Shown: piece by piece, positions 47,426 through 57,440 of the stretch | Position numbering within the stretch: the stretch's first letter is position 1 | How the letters are laid out: every line of letters begins with the position of its first letter | Source of the DNA: Agarophyton chilense | Lineage: Eukaryota > Rhodophyta > Florideophyceae > Gracilariales > Gracilariaceae | Reading direction: 5' to 3' | Assembly (NCBI GenBank): GCA_030374765.1 | Contig: JARGXX010000099.1 | Span: forward strand, 1 to 64,000 | DNA length: 64,000 nucleotides | Translations under genes and position numbers: made by a program | The notes under the pieces: generated by a model | What the model was told of the DNA's origin: nothing | Databases searched by the model: none | What the model saw: only the letters and a program-made list of their open reading frames with translations

Positions 47426-47749
47426 TTGAAGCTTCCACTGCAATCGAAAATGCTCCCGGAAGCCATGGATCTCAACTTCGTTCTGGTTGACGCGTTGACA
47501 GTCCCTCGCTCCTTCCGCAGAGTCCCTGTTAATACCTACACACTTCAACTTCGTCATACAGCCAATACTGCGCTGGCTTCCGACACTCTCCCCGTCAGCG
47601 CCGTTGCGCCTCAGGTTTTGGTGGACAAGAGCAGGCTCCTACCGGCCAAGCGATTCGAAAACGTAAAGCAATTTTCATCCCCCTTCGTCGAGTTGTTCGA
47701 GTTCGTGAGCCACATAGGGAACTCTAATAGAATTTACCATACGAGGTAG
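47426..47749 (+). CDS. Small hypothetical protein
   Basis: The frame gives about 100 residues. A first in-frame ATG near 47450 opens MLPEAMDLNFVLVDALTVPR, followed by VPVNTYTLQLRHTANT and SRLLPAKRFENVKQF. The composition is plausible for a folded protein but there is no domain and the frame ends quickly at TAG. A further open stretch at 47799-48008 could be a second exon. It may be a fragment. Confidence 0.3.
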   Translation: MKLPLQSKMLPEAMDLNFVLVDALTVPRSFRRVPVNTYTLQLRHTANTALASDTLPVSAVAPQVLVDKSRLLPAKRFENVKQFSSPFVELFEFVSHIGNSNRIYHTR

Positions 47750-48715
47750 TGCATTCGGCATGAGGGGAACCCTATACCACCCTCGATTTTGAGAGGCTTT
47801 GGTCGTTCCAGGTAGCTCAATCGTTAAAACCAGTGGAGATGCCACTGCATCTCAATCCAAAGAGCAAAAGAAAAATACCAAAGGTTCTGAGTTCTCGTTG
47901 TCGTCTAGAACGACAGCACAGTCTGAACTCGTGTGTGTTTCCATCAACCTTGGCGCTGTACCTCCTCTCCGTTTAGAAGATCCGGGAATTTGCGCAAATG
48001 TGAGATGATGCATATTTCCTTGCCGTTCTTCCCCGACGCGCTTTAATAACACTTCTCCATCCCGCCTCTGTTTCCTGTTGCCCTTTTGCCCATATGGTCT
48101 CCTTTTTACGGAGCTCCGTCTTCAAAGTTTGTGTTCGGGCGTGCGCAAGGATTCACGACTACGCCGCTCCCACAAACCACTGTTCCGTATCATCTGGCTC
48201 TTTTTTGTCCCGTTCAGCCAATTTGACGCACGGGCCTCGACAGAAGAAAACGGGACTATGGCCTTTTCGCCAGCGCGCTATACTGCATGGAGAAATCAGC
48301 CGGATGCTCATAAGAACTTTGGGGTCAGAATATTAACTTTGAATGCTACTCTTGTCGTTGACCTGTTGGACAGACGTCAGAACAGTTGTACACTTGTAGT
48401 CCATTTATTGCGACAAGCTTCGAATTCTGTAGTACTTATATCACAATTTTATAGCACAATTGGCTCTATTTGGTTACAAAACTGCAGACGAAAGGCAACA
48501 TAGCTGTATCGAACACGTAGCGTACTTGCATGTCTCTGGTAGGTTTCAGAACGTCGAATTTTGCCTGCATGGCGAACAGGAGGCGTACACTTCTCGAGCT
48601 CATGGCGTTCAAAAACGAGAGAGTATGATATTTGTACGCCACCGGAAGAAATCTGTTGCACAATGATAGCCTTGCAACGACAGGCGTACAAGCTTTACAG
48701 AATTTTATATAAGTA

Positions 48716-49186
48716 ATCCCACGCTAATGGTAGTGGTTACACAAATGGCGTACTCTAGCTTTAATATTGCACGCCATTTGTTGCACTAAAGTTTACGCCA
48801 TTTGTTACACTTATGAAGCGATAAACTTTTCCTAGAGCGTGTTTTCTACAGTGTTAAAAAACAATATAGAGCAGTACAATATAAATTCTTTGACATATTT
48901 TTAAAGCTCTTCGTAATGCTCTATGTAATTACTTCTTTTTATTGTCCTATATTTGTCAGCCATTTTTTCCAGAGTTGAATTATAATCATATCTCTGTGCG
49001 ACGATACCTTTCCATAAAAACGCAATAAATGGCGTATAACATGTTAACAATATATGCATAATGTACTCAATACTCGTCATTTTTACGCAATTTGCCAGAA
49101 ATTTCAAAGATATTCTACGGCATAGGTACGCCTATAGGATAACCATTACAAATATGGTTGGTAGATGGCGTACATGACTGTGGGAT
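48716..49186. mobile_element. MITE-like or element-end segment with repeated ATGGCGTA motif
   Basis: The segment begins ATCCCAC (48716-48722) and ends GTGGGAT (49180-49186), a 7-bp inverted repeat. Inside are several copies of a short word in both orientations: ACAAATGGCGTA at 48741, ACGCCATTTGTTGCAC at 48771, ACGCCATTTGTTACAC at 48795, AAATGGCGTA near 49027 and AGATGGCGTA near 49162. It is A+T-rich and non-coding. Clustered motifs of this kind are subterminal transposase-binding sites in CACTA elements. No clear target duplication is seen, so boundaries are uncertain. Confidence 0.35.
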
Positions 49187-49269
49187 GGAACATTCGTCAT
49201 TGCTTGTATTTTTGACTCTTTTGTAGCATTTATAACTTTATGAAATACACCATGTATTCTCTTTCTACT

Positions 49270-49925
49270 TTTGTTTTAGGCTAGGATCTGTTCTTAGCTT
49301 ACGGCTGCTTTTCTGGAAATCAAGATGAGCTATAATAGAGAGTCAGCTCACAACCACTTCTCGAGTAGAATCGTTTAACATGTTCTATCTGCATTATATA
49401 ATGTACTGTTGTTAAATCAAAGCTATGAGTTGTGGTCGAAAGGACGGCCCAGGAAAACTCGTATACACGAGCAACGTTTCATGAAAGGACGGGAGCATAA
49501 GGAAACACTAAACATAGAGTAGTGTTATGACGGGAAAATGTTACCACAAAAGGGACGGAGACCCCCGCAAAGGACGCAACGAAAGAACACGTACCGAAAA
49601 GAGTTATATTCAATTAAGAACGACAATTCGACAGAGTCAAAAAAAGGAGTCTACTTAAGGAGGAAGAAACTGCATAGATTACTACAAAAGAAAAGAAGGG
49701 AGGGACTTCCGGCAATGCCGACCATATTTGCCACGATTCGATTATTCCCATACGACAACTGTACACCCTCCGTGGCTAGTAGTGGCCTTACAACCCACTT
49801 CCAGCTCGTTGGTGTTGTAGCTCTACTCCCCCCCCCTCCCCCCGTTTCCCTTCTCCACAAGCATCACATGGGCAGTCCGACCTCTGTCGCAGGTGTCTGC
49901 TCTTACTAAAAATTCGGATACTACA
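49270..49925. repeat. Dispersed repeat, copy B
   Basis: This matches 30530-30800 at both ends (AGCTATAATAGAGAGTCAGC and CTAGTAGTGGCCTTACAACC, then TCTGTCGCAGGTGTCTGCTC), with about 360 bp extra in the middle (roughly 49410-49770). The extra part is purine-rich and A-rich. As in copy A, the right end overlaps the 3' end of a broken minus-strand gene. Confidence 0.75.
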
Positions 49926-50950
49926 TCTGCAACTGCTTTTGGTACTTTTGTTCGTCGGTGCAACAGACGAAGCCCCTGTCGCGTTTTCCATGTGGATTGT
50001 CCTGCACCGCTCCGGTGATACGCCTGTAGTAGTTCTACCGCTCTTATCACGCGGAGAAACTTGTCTATTATTGTTGCAGCTAACCATTTCAATATGTGGT
50101 CGGCTAGATGGAAGGGGGCCAAAATGCCGTGCATCGAGATACTGCTGGTGGTATTCGGCATACTGGCTCACCGAGCGCGCAACGCGTGTCTCTCCCAGGC
50201 GGTCTAGTTGCAATAATAGATGATGGTCTTCGTGCCCCTATTCGAATAATGGAAGAGAACGAAAAAAGGTCAGCATCATGCTTGCAACGAGGCAGGTCCG
50301 TTTGCGCAGGGCGCAAGAAAAATATGACCATACGCACCGCCTGGTAACTTTAAAATTTCGGTAACGCTCTCTGGAAAAAGAGGGCCGCACCGCGCCTCGA
50401 ATGATACGTCTCCAGTTCCTGTGCGCACTTCTTCCGTGGGGCGACTTCTATTTATGGGGGTGGACAATTCCATGAATCGTTTCAAGCGCGCCTCCCAGCA
50501 GCCAAACGGGCTCTTTCGGAGCAATTTTAAACGCATTGAAATCCAAACAGACTCCAGTAAAGTCACTACCAATCTTGCAGAAGGCAAGCATAACTTCGGG
50601 AGCACCGAACAAAAGAGCCGCACGTAGTGAGAGTGGATCAAATATGACCTCAAATTCGCTTGCCACCGACAGTGACAAGTTTACGTGGCCAATAGAACGA
50701 CCCTTCGAGCCGGCAGAATATCAGTGATCAATTGTCTGGATCCCACTCACGCTTTCTCGACGCCTGCGTTCCATCTCCAACGGCGAATTCTTAGCGCCGA
50801 TGTGAGACAAAAACGCGGATCTCAACCACTCGATGGTTTACGCAATGCTATTTAGCACCACCTTGAAGTGGGTACCAGCCAGTTGGTGCGCTCTTACAAG
50901 ATTCGCGCCTCGAGTACGAAGCGGATTCTAATAAAAGAGGTCAGCAGTAA
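49823..50950 (-). pseudogene. Decayed minus-strand gene sharing its 3' end with the 30.8-kb gene
   Basis: Protein-like stretches read from about 50900 to 49823. The best are HFKVVLNSIA, then TIEWLRSAFLSHIGAKNS after a stop, SEFEVIFDPLSLRAALLFGA, GSDFTGVCLDFNAFKIAP, ARCGPLFPESVTEILKLPGG, and after another frame change MHGILAPFHLADHILKWLAA to VVSEFLVRADTCDRGRT. Stops and frame changes occur near 50840, 50725, 50450 and 50270. The final segment is homologous at DNA level to the end of the gene at 30754-34255. Function is unknown. Confidence 0.5.
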
Positions 50951-51852
50951 AGCGGAAGTAGAGTACGGTTTCGCCGGAGTAGCATACTGATGAGCAGAGT
51001 GTGGATATAGCTTTTGACTGCCACCTGCTCGTGTGATATAAAAAGTGATTCGAACGAAGGTGTAAGTTCCAGAAACAAGGTTGTAGAAATGGAAAAAAGC
51101 CCCGTGGCAGGAGAGGCAAAGAAAAGGCCGCATGAATACACGTAGACGAATAAACTTGATCAGTTTTCTTAATAATAAATACTTTAGTTTGGATAAGGTA
51201 AGAGCTACAGTAGAACAGAAACTTCAGTGCATTTAAGTATCCAAACTTGCTCCGCACCGCCGGAAATAAACAGTACATACTCTCTAGCTTTTACATTGGT
51301 CGTCTGCGCAGATCAGCGATTCACCCGACTCTTCGTTCGTTTATTTCTGAAACGTTATTCTCCTTACGAACGTTCAAGACCGTGCTTGGCAAGAACGATT
51401 ACCCACTCACCAGGAAGCAGACAGGGTGCCTCTGTGTCTAGGTGTAGTAAGCTTATATCAGATTTCTTATAGCTGCAAGGATATTTCCGCCTCTAAAGCC
51501 TATTTAAACGAAAAATCAAGACGTAGTTCTAGATGTTTTGAAAATCCAAGCCGTAACACTCGTTTGGAGGTTTTGGTGTTATACTTTCCGTAGCAATAAG
51601 ATTCTGCGGCGTAAAATATTTGTCTTAAAAGCGGTAGTAAAAAAGATTTTAATGCTGATAAACGTGCAATAAACCCTCATTTTGGGACAAAAAGATGGTC
51701 ACATGGCAAGTGCGGCCGAAAAAAGTAAGAAAGACGTATCGCTTAAAAATATATGTGGCATGCTTATTTGTGCAAGTCACCGCAAATCAAGGCAAGGAAA
51801 CTGAAACCAATGAAAGCATATCAGAAATCTTTTCTTTCAGTAATTAAAAGCC
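50951..51852. other. Intergenic, no gene seen
   Basis: Short frames occur on both strands without motifs. A GAAAAAAGCCCCGTGGCAG near 51090 resembles GAAGAAAAGCCCGTGGCAG near 34834, which could be a remnant of the upstream flank of the same repeated family, but the match is short. Confidence 0.35.
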
Positions 51853-52220
51853 CTAAGCCCGTAGAAAGTCAAGCGCCATGTCACGCACGCTAAGAACGCC
51901 CTCCACTATGATGCGACCGACGTCACATGCACTAGTGGCGAAAGCCATGCGATCCAGGAGCCCACGGAGGTCCGACCACCGCACGTGCACCAGAGCCTCC
52001 TCCATGTCAGTGGTCGTAAAAGGTTGACCACGACTCACAGCGCGCAGCATCTCGCCGGCCTCCACAATAGCGGCGACCTGCAATTTCATATCGCAGTGGG
52101 GCCCGCAAAGGGAGCTGCCGTGGCGCTTCGTGATTCTCCAGAAATCTCGCTGTCTTTGGCGACGCTAAGTCCCGATGGCGCGTAGGTACAGAAGTGGAAC
52201 GTAGAGTTAGGCATCGCGGC
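51853..52220 (-). CDS. Small hypothetical protein (possibly broken or spliced)
   Basis: An ATG near 52217 opens MPNSTFHFCTYAPSGLSVAK and runs to a TGA near 52088; the next frame, from ATG 52089, gives VAAIVEAGEMLRAVSRGQPF and MEEALVHVRWSDLRGLLDRM, then a helical end at 51853. Both halves look protein-like, with a CpG-rich composition unlike the A+T-rich surroundings. A 1-bp shift or a small intron (TGCAG lies at the join) may connect them. No family is recognised. Confidence 0.35.
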
Positions 52221-52259
52221 GCAGGTTGGAAACGGATGGAAGAAGTATCCGGGGGCAAG

Positions 52260-53554
52260 GAGTAAAAAGTAGAGCGGCCAAGTAATTTATAGTCATTTAG
52301 AATCGATTGCAGCTATAGAGCCTCTGAATTCATTGGGCGACCGCTTGCTTGTCCATACAAATTCATACCACTGATTTAACAACGCAAGGTCATGCCAGCA
52401 CCTGGGTTCCGCAAATTCGGCACGCAACGCAAATGCGTTCTGCATCGAGTAAGGCCCGCAGTTAGAGACAGGGTGTTCGATGCAGACCGGAAGCTGCACG
52501 AATTCTCACGCCAAATTGACTCCGAATTGTCCATATAATGCCGACCTCAGTTGGCTCTGACCAACTCTGGTCAACTTGGCTTGACTAAAGTGACTCTCTT
52601 TTTCCCTCGTTTGGCATCAAAATCATCTCTTAGCACAGTCTGAGCCTCTCTTGCTATCCACTCTCCGCCTTTTTATTTCTTTATTTGAGAATTGGGCTCG
52701 CTCTCTATAGCAACTCCGCCATTCTTTTTGCGAATCTGTAACTCACCTGGAACTGGATAGCACCTCCTGTTAATAACAAAACCGCGTGATACAGGGTAGG
52801 GCTCACATTATACGGCCATTTGGCATTCGTTCAAAAGTAAGTAACTTTCACTGCTATTTAGGAAGTTTTGTGCAAAAACTGACCTATGATTGTATTTTAT
52901 ACAGTTCCAACTTCAGCGATGTTTTCGAGCGAATATTCAATTCTGCGAGGTTTCGATTCAGAAGTGGAAGCCGTCAGTATCACAAAAGGGAACAACATTC
53001 CTAACCGATACTTCACCTCCTCTCGAATTTATCAGCAACTTGCGCGCCCGTCACTTTCTACGAGTCGTTACTCAACATGAGAGGCGTCGCCGCCGTCTTT
53101 CATTTTGTAAGCTTTTTGTGAAACGCTATGTCGTTTACAGCATCAACATGCAGAGACAGCGCCAATTGGAGGTACAAGAAGGCGGCTGTAAGCACTAAAA
53201 TGCTCTTAGATGCGCTTATTACAACGATACCGACGTTTGGTGCCGTTTGTGTGATATCAAGTTTCCGAAATCTCACGACCTCCGAGGTTATTGTAAAAGT
53301 TGCCTTCATTGTGCCAGCGTCAGAATGAAAAACAATGATATTTTCTAGAACGTTTGCGATATATACATCCAGTATTCACAACGTGGTGTAGGCGTTTACA
53401 CATATAATTTTATAACATCATATCTTTGTACCTTCGAATCTGTCTGCCACACATGTACATATATGTATGCATATTGATCTTTTTATCATTTGAACTCTCT
53501 ACCAATTTCACTATTTTCTGCCTTATTTCTTTGACTTTCTCTTTTTGCTCTATT
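52260..53554. other. Intergenic, no convincing gene
   Basis: A tandem-like TTGACTCCG / TTGGCTCTGACCAACTCTGG stretch occurs at 52515-52590, and short frames occur near 52890-53330. Nothing more can be supported. Confidence 0.3.
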
Positions 53555-53694
53555 TTGGGCTCGTAAAGTCTGTCTCAAAAACATATCCCTTGCACAAAAA
53601 TTTCGTAAATAACCTTTTGGACTACAGTACACCCAATGAAAATAACACATGAAAAATATCAAGTCAAAATACTGTTTCAAAAACATATCCTTTT
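53555..53694 (+). repeat. Left inverted repeat of the Tc1/mariner element
   Basis: It contains TCTCAAAAACATATCCCTTG, TTTTGGACTACAGTACACCC and ACTGTTTCAAAAACATATCC. Each has a counterpart, in the same order, on the reverse strand of 57103-57246. Confidence 0.65.
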
Positions 53695-55629
53695 GTCACT
53701 CATATTCTCTATACCGCGCATTATGTAGTTTGTTTTCGCTTCTTTAACCCTAATGACACTTATAGAGTGTCTTGTCATTTATTCAATAAAAAAATGACTT
53801 AGATTAGAGATTATTTTTGTCACAGTAACTTGTGATACAACATTTTGAATAAAAAACTATACTGAACTGTCCAATTTGCCCATAAATCATCCAATCTAGC
53901 ACTCCATACGTGTTTTCAATAAAGTGAACATCGGAAATTCGACATGAGAAGATCCGCATCAGTCATATTTAAACCATTCATGTACTGTTTCTAAACATTT
54001 AACTTTTTTACAAGTGCACTATCCTGCTAAAAACCACAATTTAAATCATACTAAAAATAGGAATAAATTAGCACGTAACTTTCTAAGACTTTATCATAAC
54101 GTTTCCAAGTCATTATAGCTTTATAAAAGGTTATTTTAGTTGGTGTTTCTCTCTTTATGCCATGTGAAACCATGTCAGATGTTTAACTAAAGAAAGTTCT
54201 TACATAATCCAAATTTGTTTTGCAATAATCGTGCTTAGAAAAGTTATAGAAATTTGTTCCGTCCATATTCACATTTTTTATCCAAAACGATATCTTCTTT
54301 TTCATAATCTTTTTTAATGAGCATTTTCCGAGGAACACAACGCACGTTTGCGTTTATGGTGCGTTTTCAAAAGAAGATTCTTTCTTTGTTGTACAGTTTA
54401 ACCAATTTTGTCTTTTGTAATTTGCGTTATATTTTTGAACATTTTACATTCAAATACAATTTTTTTGCAATTATTATTGCAAGATTTCGTATCATAGAAC
54501 AGATAACGCTTACTTTCACGCACTTTTTGTTAGAAAAGAATGCGGTATGGCTCAAACATTGCTAGAATTCATACCAAACAGATTTTTCTGTATTAATTGT
54601 TTGTTATTGGGCTTTTTATTTGTTACTGCGCTATGAAAGTTGGTATCATGCCTTTGTGGTCCAATCTGATAATTTTTATATGTTTTTGGCGAGATTAAGG
54701 CGGTTCACAAGTAATTATGGAGCCCTTTATCGTATAAAGGATATGTTGAAGAAACAAGGTTTCTGACTTGAAGAGGTTTTATTCGGTGATACGTCGGCTC
54801 TACAGTACAGAAAACGCCATTTTTGGCCCGTTTATAGGAAGCGATATGTTTTTACACGCACTGTACTCTCCAGAGCATATCTAGTACTTGTGTTCCCTTG
54901 GGTTGTAACCACCAGCGTTAGGTCCCCTAACTACTTTGAATGGATATGACGTTTACAATACTGTTCGAAGACCTAAGTATAAATCTCAATGAAGGAGCAG
55001 ATATTTTATGAGTATGTGTTAGATTTATGAGCTAGTAATTCGCTTTTGAATTCTAATTGTAGGCCGTCAAATCAAAAAATGCAAAGAGGTGAAGTTATTG
55101 CAAAAAAAGTCACTGAAACTATGCTGTGTCAGCATTTTCTTGTGATTTTATCTAAACAGTCTGATATAAAGATAATGGGAATCCGAAAAAGGTTAAATGG
55201 TTAATGGGGCGTTTTATTCTCTGAGATAGGGGTTCTGGGCGCTGAGTTGGCGCCATACTTGATTTTCGCGTCCCGGATCAAATGCTCTGACAGAGACAAG
55301 CTATATTAAAGTTTGCCCAAATTGACCACTCAAATTCAGAGATTCAGAATATTGGAGTATACTTAGGGCGCTCGTCAACATGGCAACAAATCAAGCATGA
55401 ACCAAAAGTTTTGAGTTTCTGCCGTTACAAAGGCGCCTGTATTCCGATCATATCGCTTGGATATTGACGCCTCTTTAGTGCCGATATCCCAGTAGAAGCT
55501 TGTTAGGATGTAAGAGATGATAGAAGAAATAATGCATATTCTTCCTTTATTGGATACTGTAGAGCAACGCCCAGTTAGGGGGTACTTGAAGATGCAACTC
55601 ATAGAATGAGGGTTGAACCCTCCGAGGGT

Positions 55630-56560
55630 TATGACTATGATCCCCTCTAAGGTGTGCTGAGGTGGCACTGTTTTCTGGTTAGAGTTCGCCTATGAAGGGA
55701 AGATTCGGATGGCCCATGGTTGGATTGGCCCCGTGATACACGTGGCTTAATTGTGGCACCGATTTTCGGATATTTGTTAGAACGTTGGACTTTTGGGCCC
55801 TGACAGTGGGATCTCCACGTGTATGGCCCTGAGCAGGTGTGCACTACTGTAGAGTTTAGTTAGTGGGCCCTACTTAGGGAGACGAGATCTGACAGTCCGA
55901 AGCTCAGAGTAAAAGGGGAACCAAGGTTGGTCTTCGATACCTTTAGAGGCTCTTCGTCGCCATCGTTTCGGCCTTACAACCCGGAACGGGCTCTGGTTAG
56001 CAACGCCTGCGTAGGGACACGACTCCACTTGGAGAGTGCCCACGTTTGGGTTCCGTGCAACCACCCCCTTGGGACCGCTCAGATGACCTGCGTGCACGAT
56101 ACCCCGTGGGGGTTCTGCTTACTTGCTGCGTGCTTTTTGTGTTTCCTTTCGAAGACAGGTTTTCGCCCCTGTATTGGGTTTCTTTTGTTGTTTCGCCCCT
56201 TTTCTGGTTCTCGGGTCCGGTGCCTGTTAGTGCCCGACCCTCGCCCCGTTTTTCCTCTTCGCCGGATTTTCCCCCATTCTTTGGGATACCCATACCCATT
56301 CCCGACCCAACGGTTTCTACCCCTCCCCTCCGTCGGTACTGCCGGAATCCCCCGTGAGAGTTACACCCCACACTACGGGTTAAACGGAGGGCTCTGCCTC
56401 TGAGTCTGCCTCCTCCGGGGAGCAAGGCTTCGAACACCTTGAGAGCACTTCCCATCGCCGGGTTTTGCTCCACAGATACTCCATCCAAACGTTTTGGTTC
56501 GCGGGGTACAGATATTAGTTCCTGCCCCAGTTTAAACCCACATCTTTCTTCTTAATACCA
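55630..56560. other. GC-rich block of unknown origin inside the Tc1/mariner element
   Basis: Base composition changes sharply from A+T-rich on the left to G+C-rich and back. Overlapping frames occur on both strands (a plus frame at 55927-56403 and a minus frame at 55997-56488), which is expected in GC-rich DNA; neither has a domain. It could be a solo LTR, a captured host segment or a separate insertion. Confidence 0.4.
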
Positions 56561-56580
56561 CTGTCAGCAGCTGACGACGT

Positions 56581-57074
56581 GTGCTTTGTTTGACAGATCA
56601 TCAATCTGGAGATTTTCGTGCATACTTTGTATGCTTTCGGGTCCAGTGGATCAGAACGCATACAAAGTATGCACCAAACTCTGTAATGAACTCTGAGAAG
56701 TATGCTGAGGTTCTAGAAATATATCTTTTACCTTCTGCATACTGTATGCACGGAGAAGAATTTATTTTTCGGAAAGATAATGCACCTGTGCAAAAATCTA
56801 ATTCTATGAAAAGTGGTTCAATAATCTAAATATTTCCGTTATGGAATGGCCTGCGCGCTCTTCTGACCTCAAACCTATCGAAAACATTTGGAGAATGTTG
56901 GCCCGAATGGTTTATGGGCAAGGAAGGCAATATGATACAGTTTTTGATCTAAAAAATTGTATCAAAGATTTCCTGGAAAAGATTGACTGAAATGCTATCA
57001 ATCCTTTTAAAGAATCAATGCCAAAGCGTTGTATAAGTGTTATACAGGCTAAAGGAGCAAAAATAAACTCCTGA
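56581..57074 (+). pseudogene. Tc1/mariner transposase C-terminal half
   Basis: The first frame has VMNSEKYAEVLEIYLLPSA and FRKDNAPVQKS, the second catalytic Asp block. After a frame change near 56830 the next frame has EWPARSSDLKPIENIWRML, with the third catalytic acid in PIENIW, then RQYDTVFDLKNCIKDFLEK, a TGA near 56989, and FKESMPKRCISVIQAKGAK to TGA 57072-57074. This is the standard order of the DDE core end. The N-terminal DNA-binding half is not recognisable; it may have been lost or displaced by the GC-rich block. Confidence 0.87.
56618..56674 (+). repeat. Perfect 17-bp inverted repeat with palindromic arms
   Basis: GTGCATACTTTGTATGC (56618-56634) and GCATACAAAGTATGCAC (56658-56674) are exact reverse complements around a 23-nt loop. 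Each arm also contains GCATAC-TTT-GTATGC, itself a near-palindrome. A related GCATACTGTATGCAC lies near 56739. Confidence 0.9.
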
Positions 57075-57102
57075 ACTCGCGTTAGAATAAAAAGGATGCA
57101 AT

Positions 57103-57246
57103 AAAGGTTATGTTTTTGAAACAGTTTTTTTACTTGAAAATGTTTCCACACTGATTTTCTTAGTTTTACTGTAGCCAAAACGTCGATTTTTGGAAAATTT
57201 GCGAGAGGGATGTGATTTTGAAACCTTTATATGGCTCGAAACTGGC
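57103..57246 (+). repeat. Right inverted repeat of the Tc1/mariner element
   Basis: It runs from AAAGGTTATGTTTTTGAAAC to TATGGCTCGAAACTGG and is the inverted counterpart of 53555-53694. It starts about 30 bp after the transposase stop, as in compact Tc1 elements. Confidence 0.65.
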
Positions 57247-57440
57247 ACTAGGGATATACACGCAGCCCAAACTAGAAAGGTCACATAAAGACAGTAGGAT
57301 ATGGCGACTGATATTTCGCCTACGCTTCATCCTTCTTGATTAGAAGGAACTCTTGTAAGCACGGAGACACACTAAAGCACAACTCTCCACACCCCAGCTC
57401 GGCCGCATCTCTTTTCAACTCCGTTTTCCAAAAAGAGCGG

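Larger units (their letters stand above)
53555..57246 (+). mobile_element. Old Tc1/mariner element with long inverted repeats
   Basis: A transposase remnant at 56581-57074 is flanked by inverted repeats about 140 bp long. The left repeat (about 53555-53694) and the reverse complement of the right (about 57103-57246) share, in order, CTCAAAA(A)CA, TTTTGG(A)CTACAGTA, GAAAAT and CTGTTTCAAAAACATA(T)CCTTT, with spacing preserved. The internal DNA is A+T-rich except for a GC-rich block at 55630-56530 that looks like an insertion. At 3.7 kb the element is longer than a normal Tc1 (1.3-2 kb), in line with that insertion. Exact ends and the TA duplication are not resolved. Confidence 0.65.

Noticed and set aside
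55230-55290. Retroviral-type primer binding site (TGGCGCC)
   Set aside because: Only seven bases match and no LTR end lies just upstream.
55927-56488. Opposed 158- and 163-codon frames in the GC-rich block
   Set aside because: Stop codons are rare in GC-rich DNA; both translations are low-complexity (Gly/Arg or Pro/Phe rich) with no motif.
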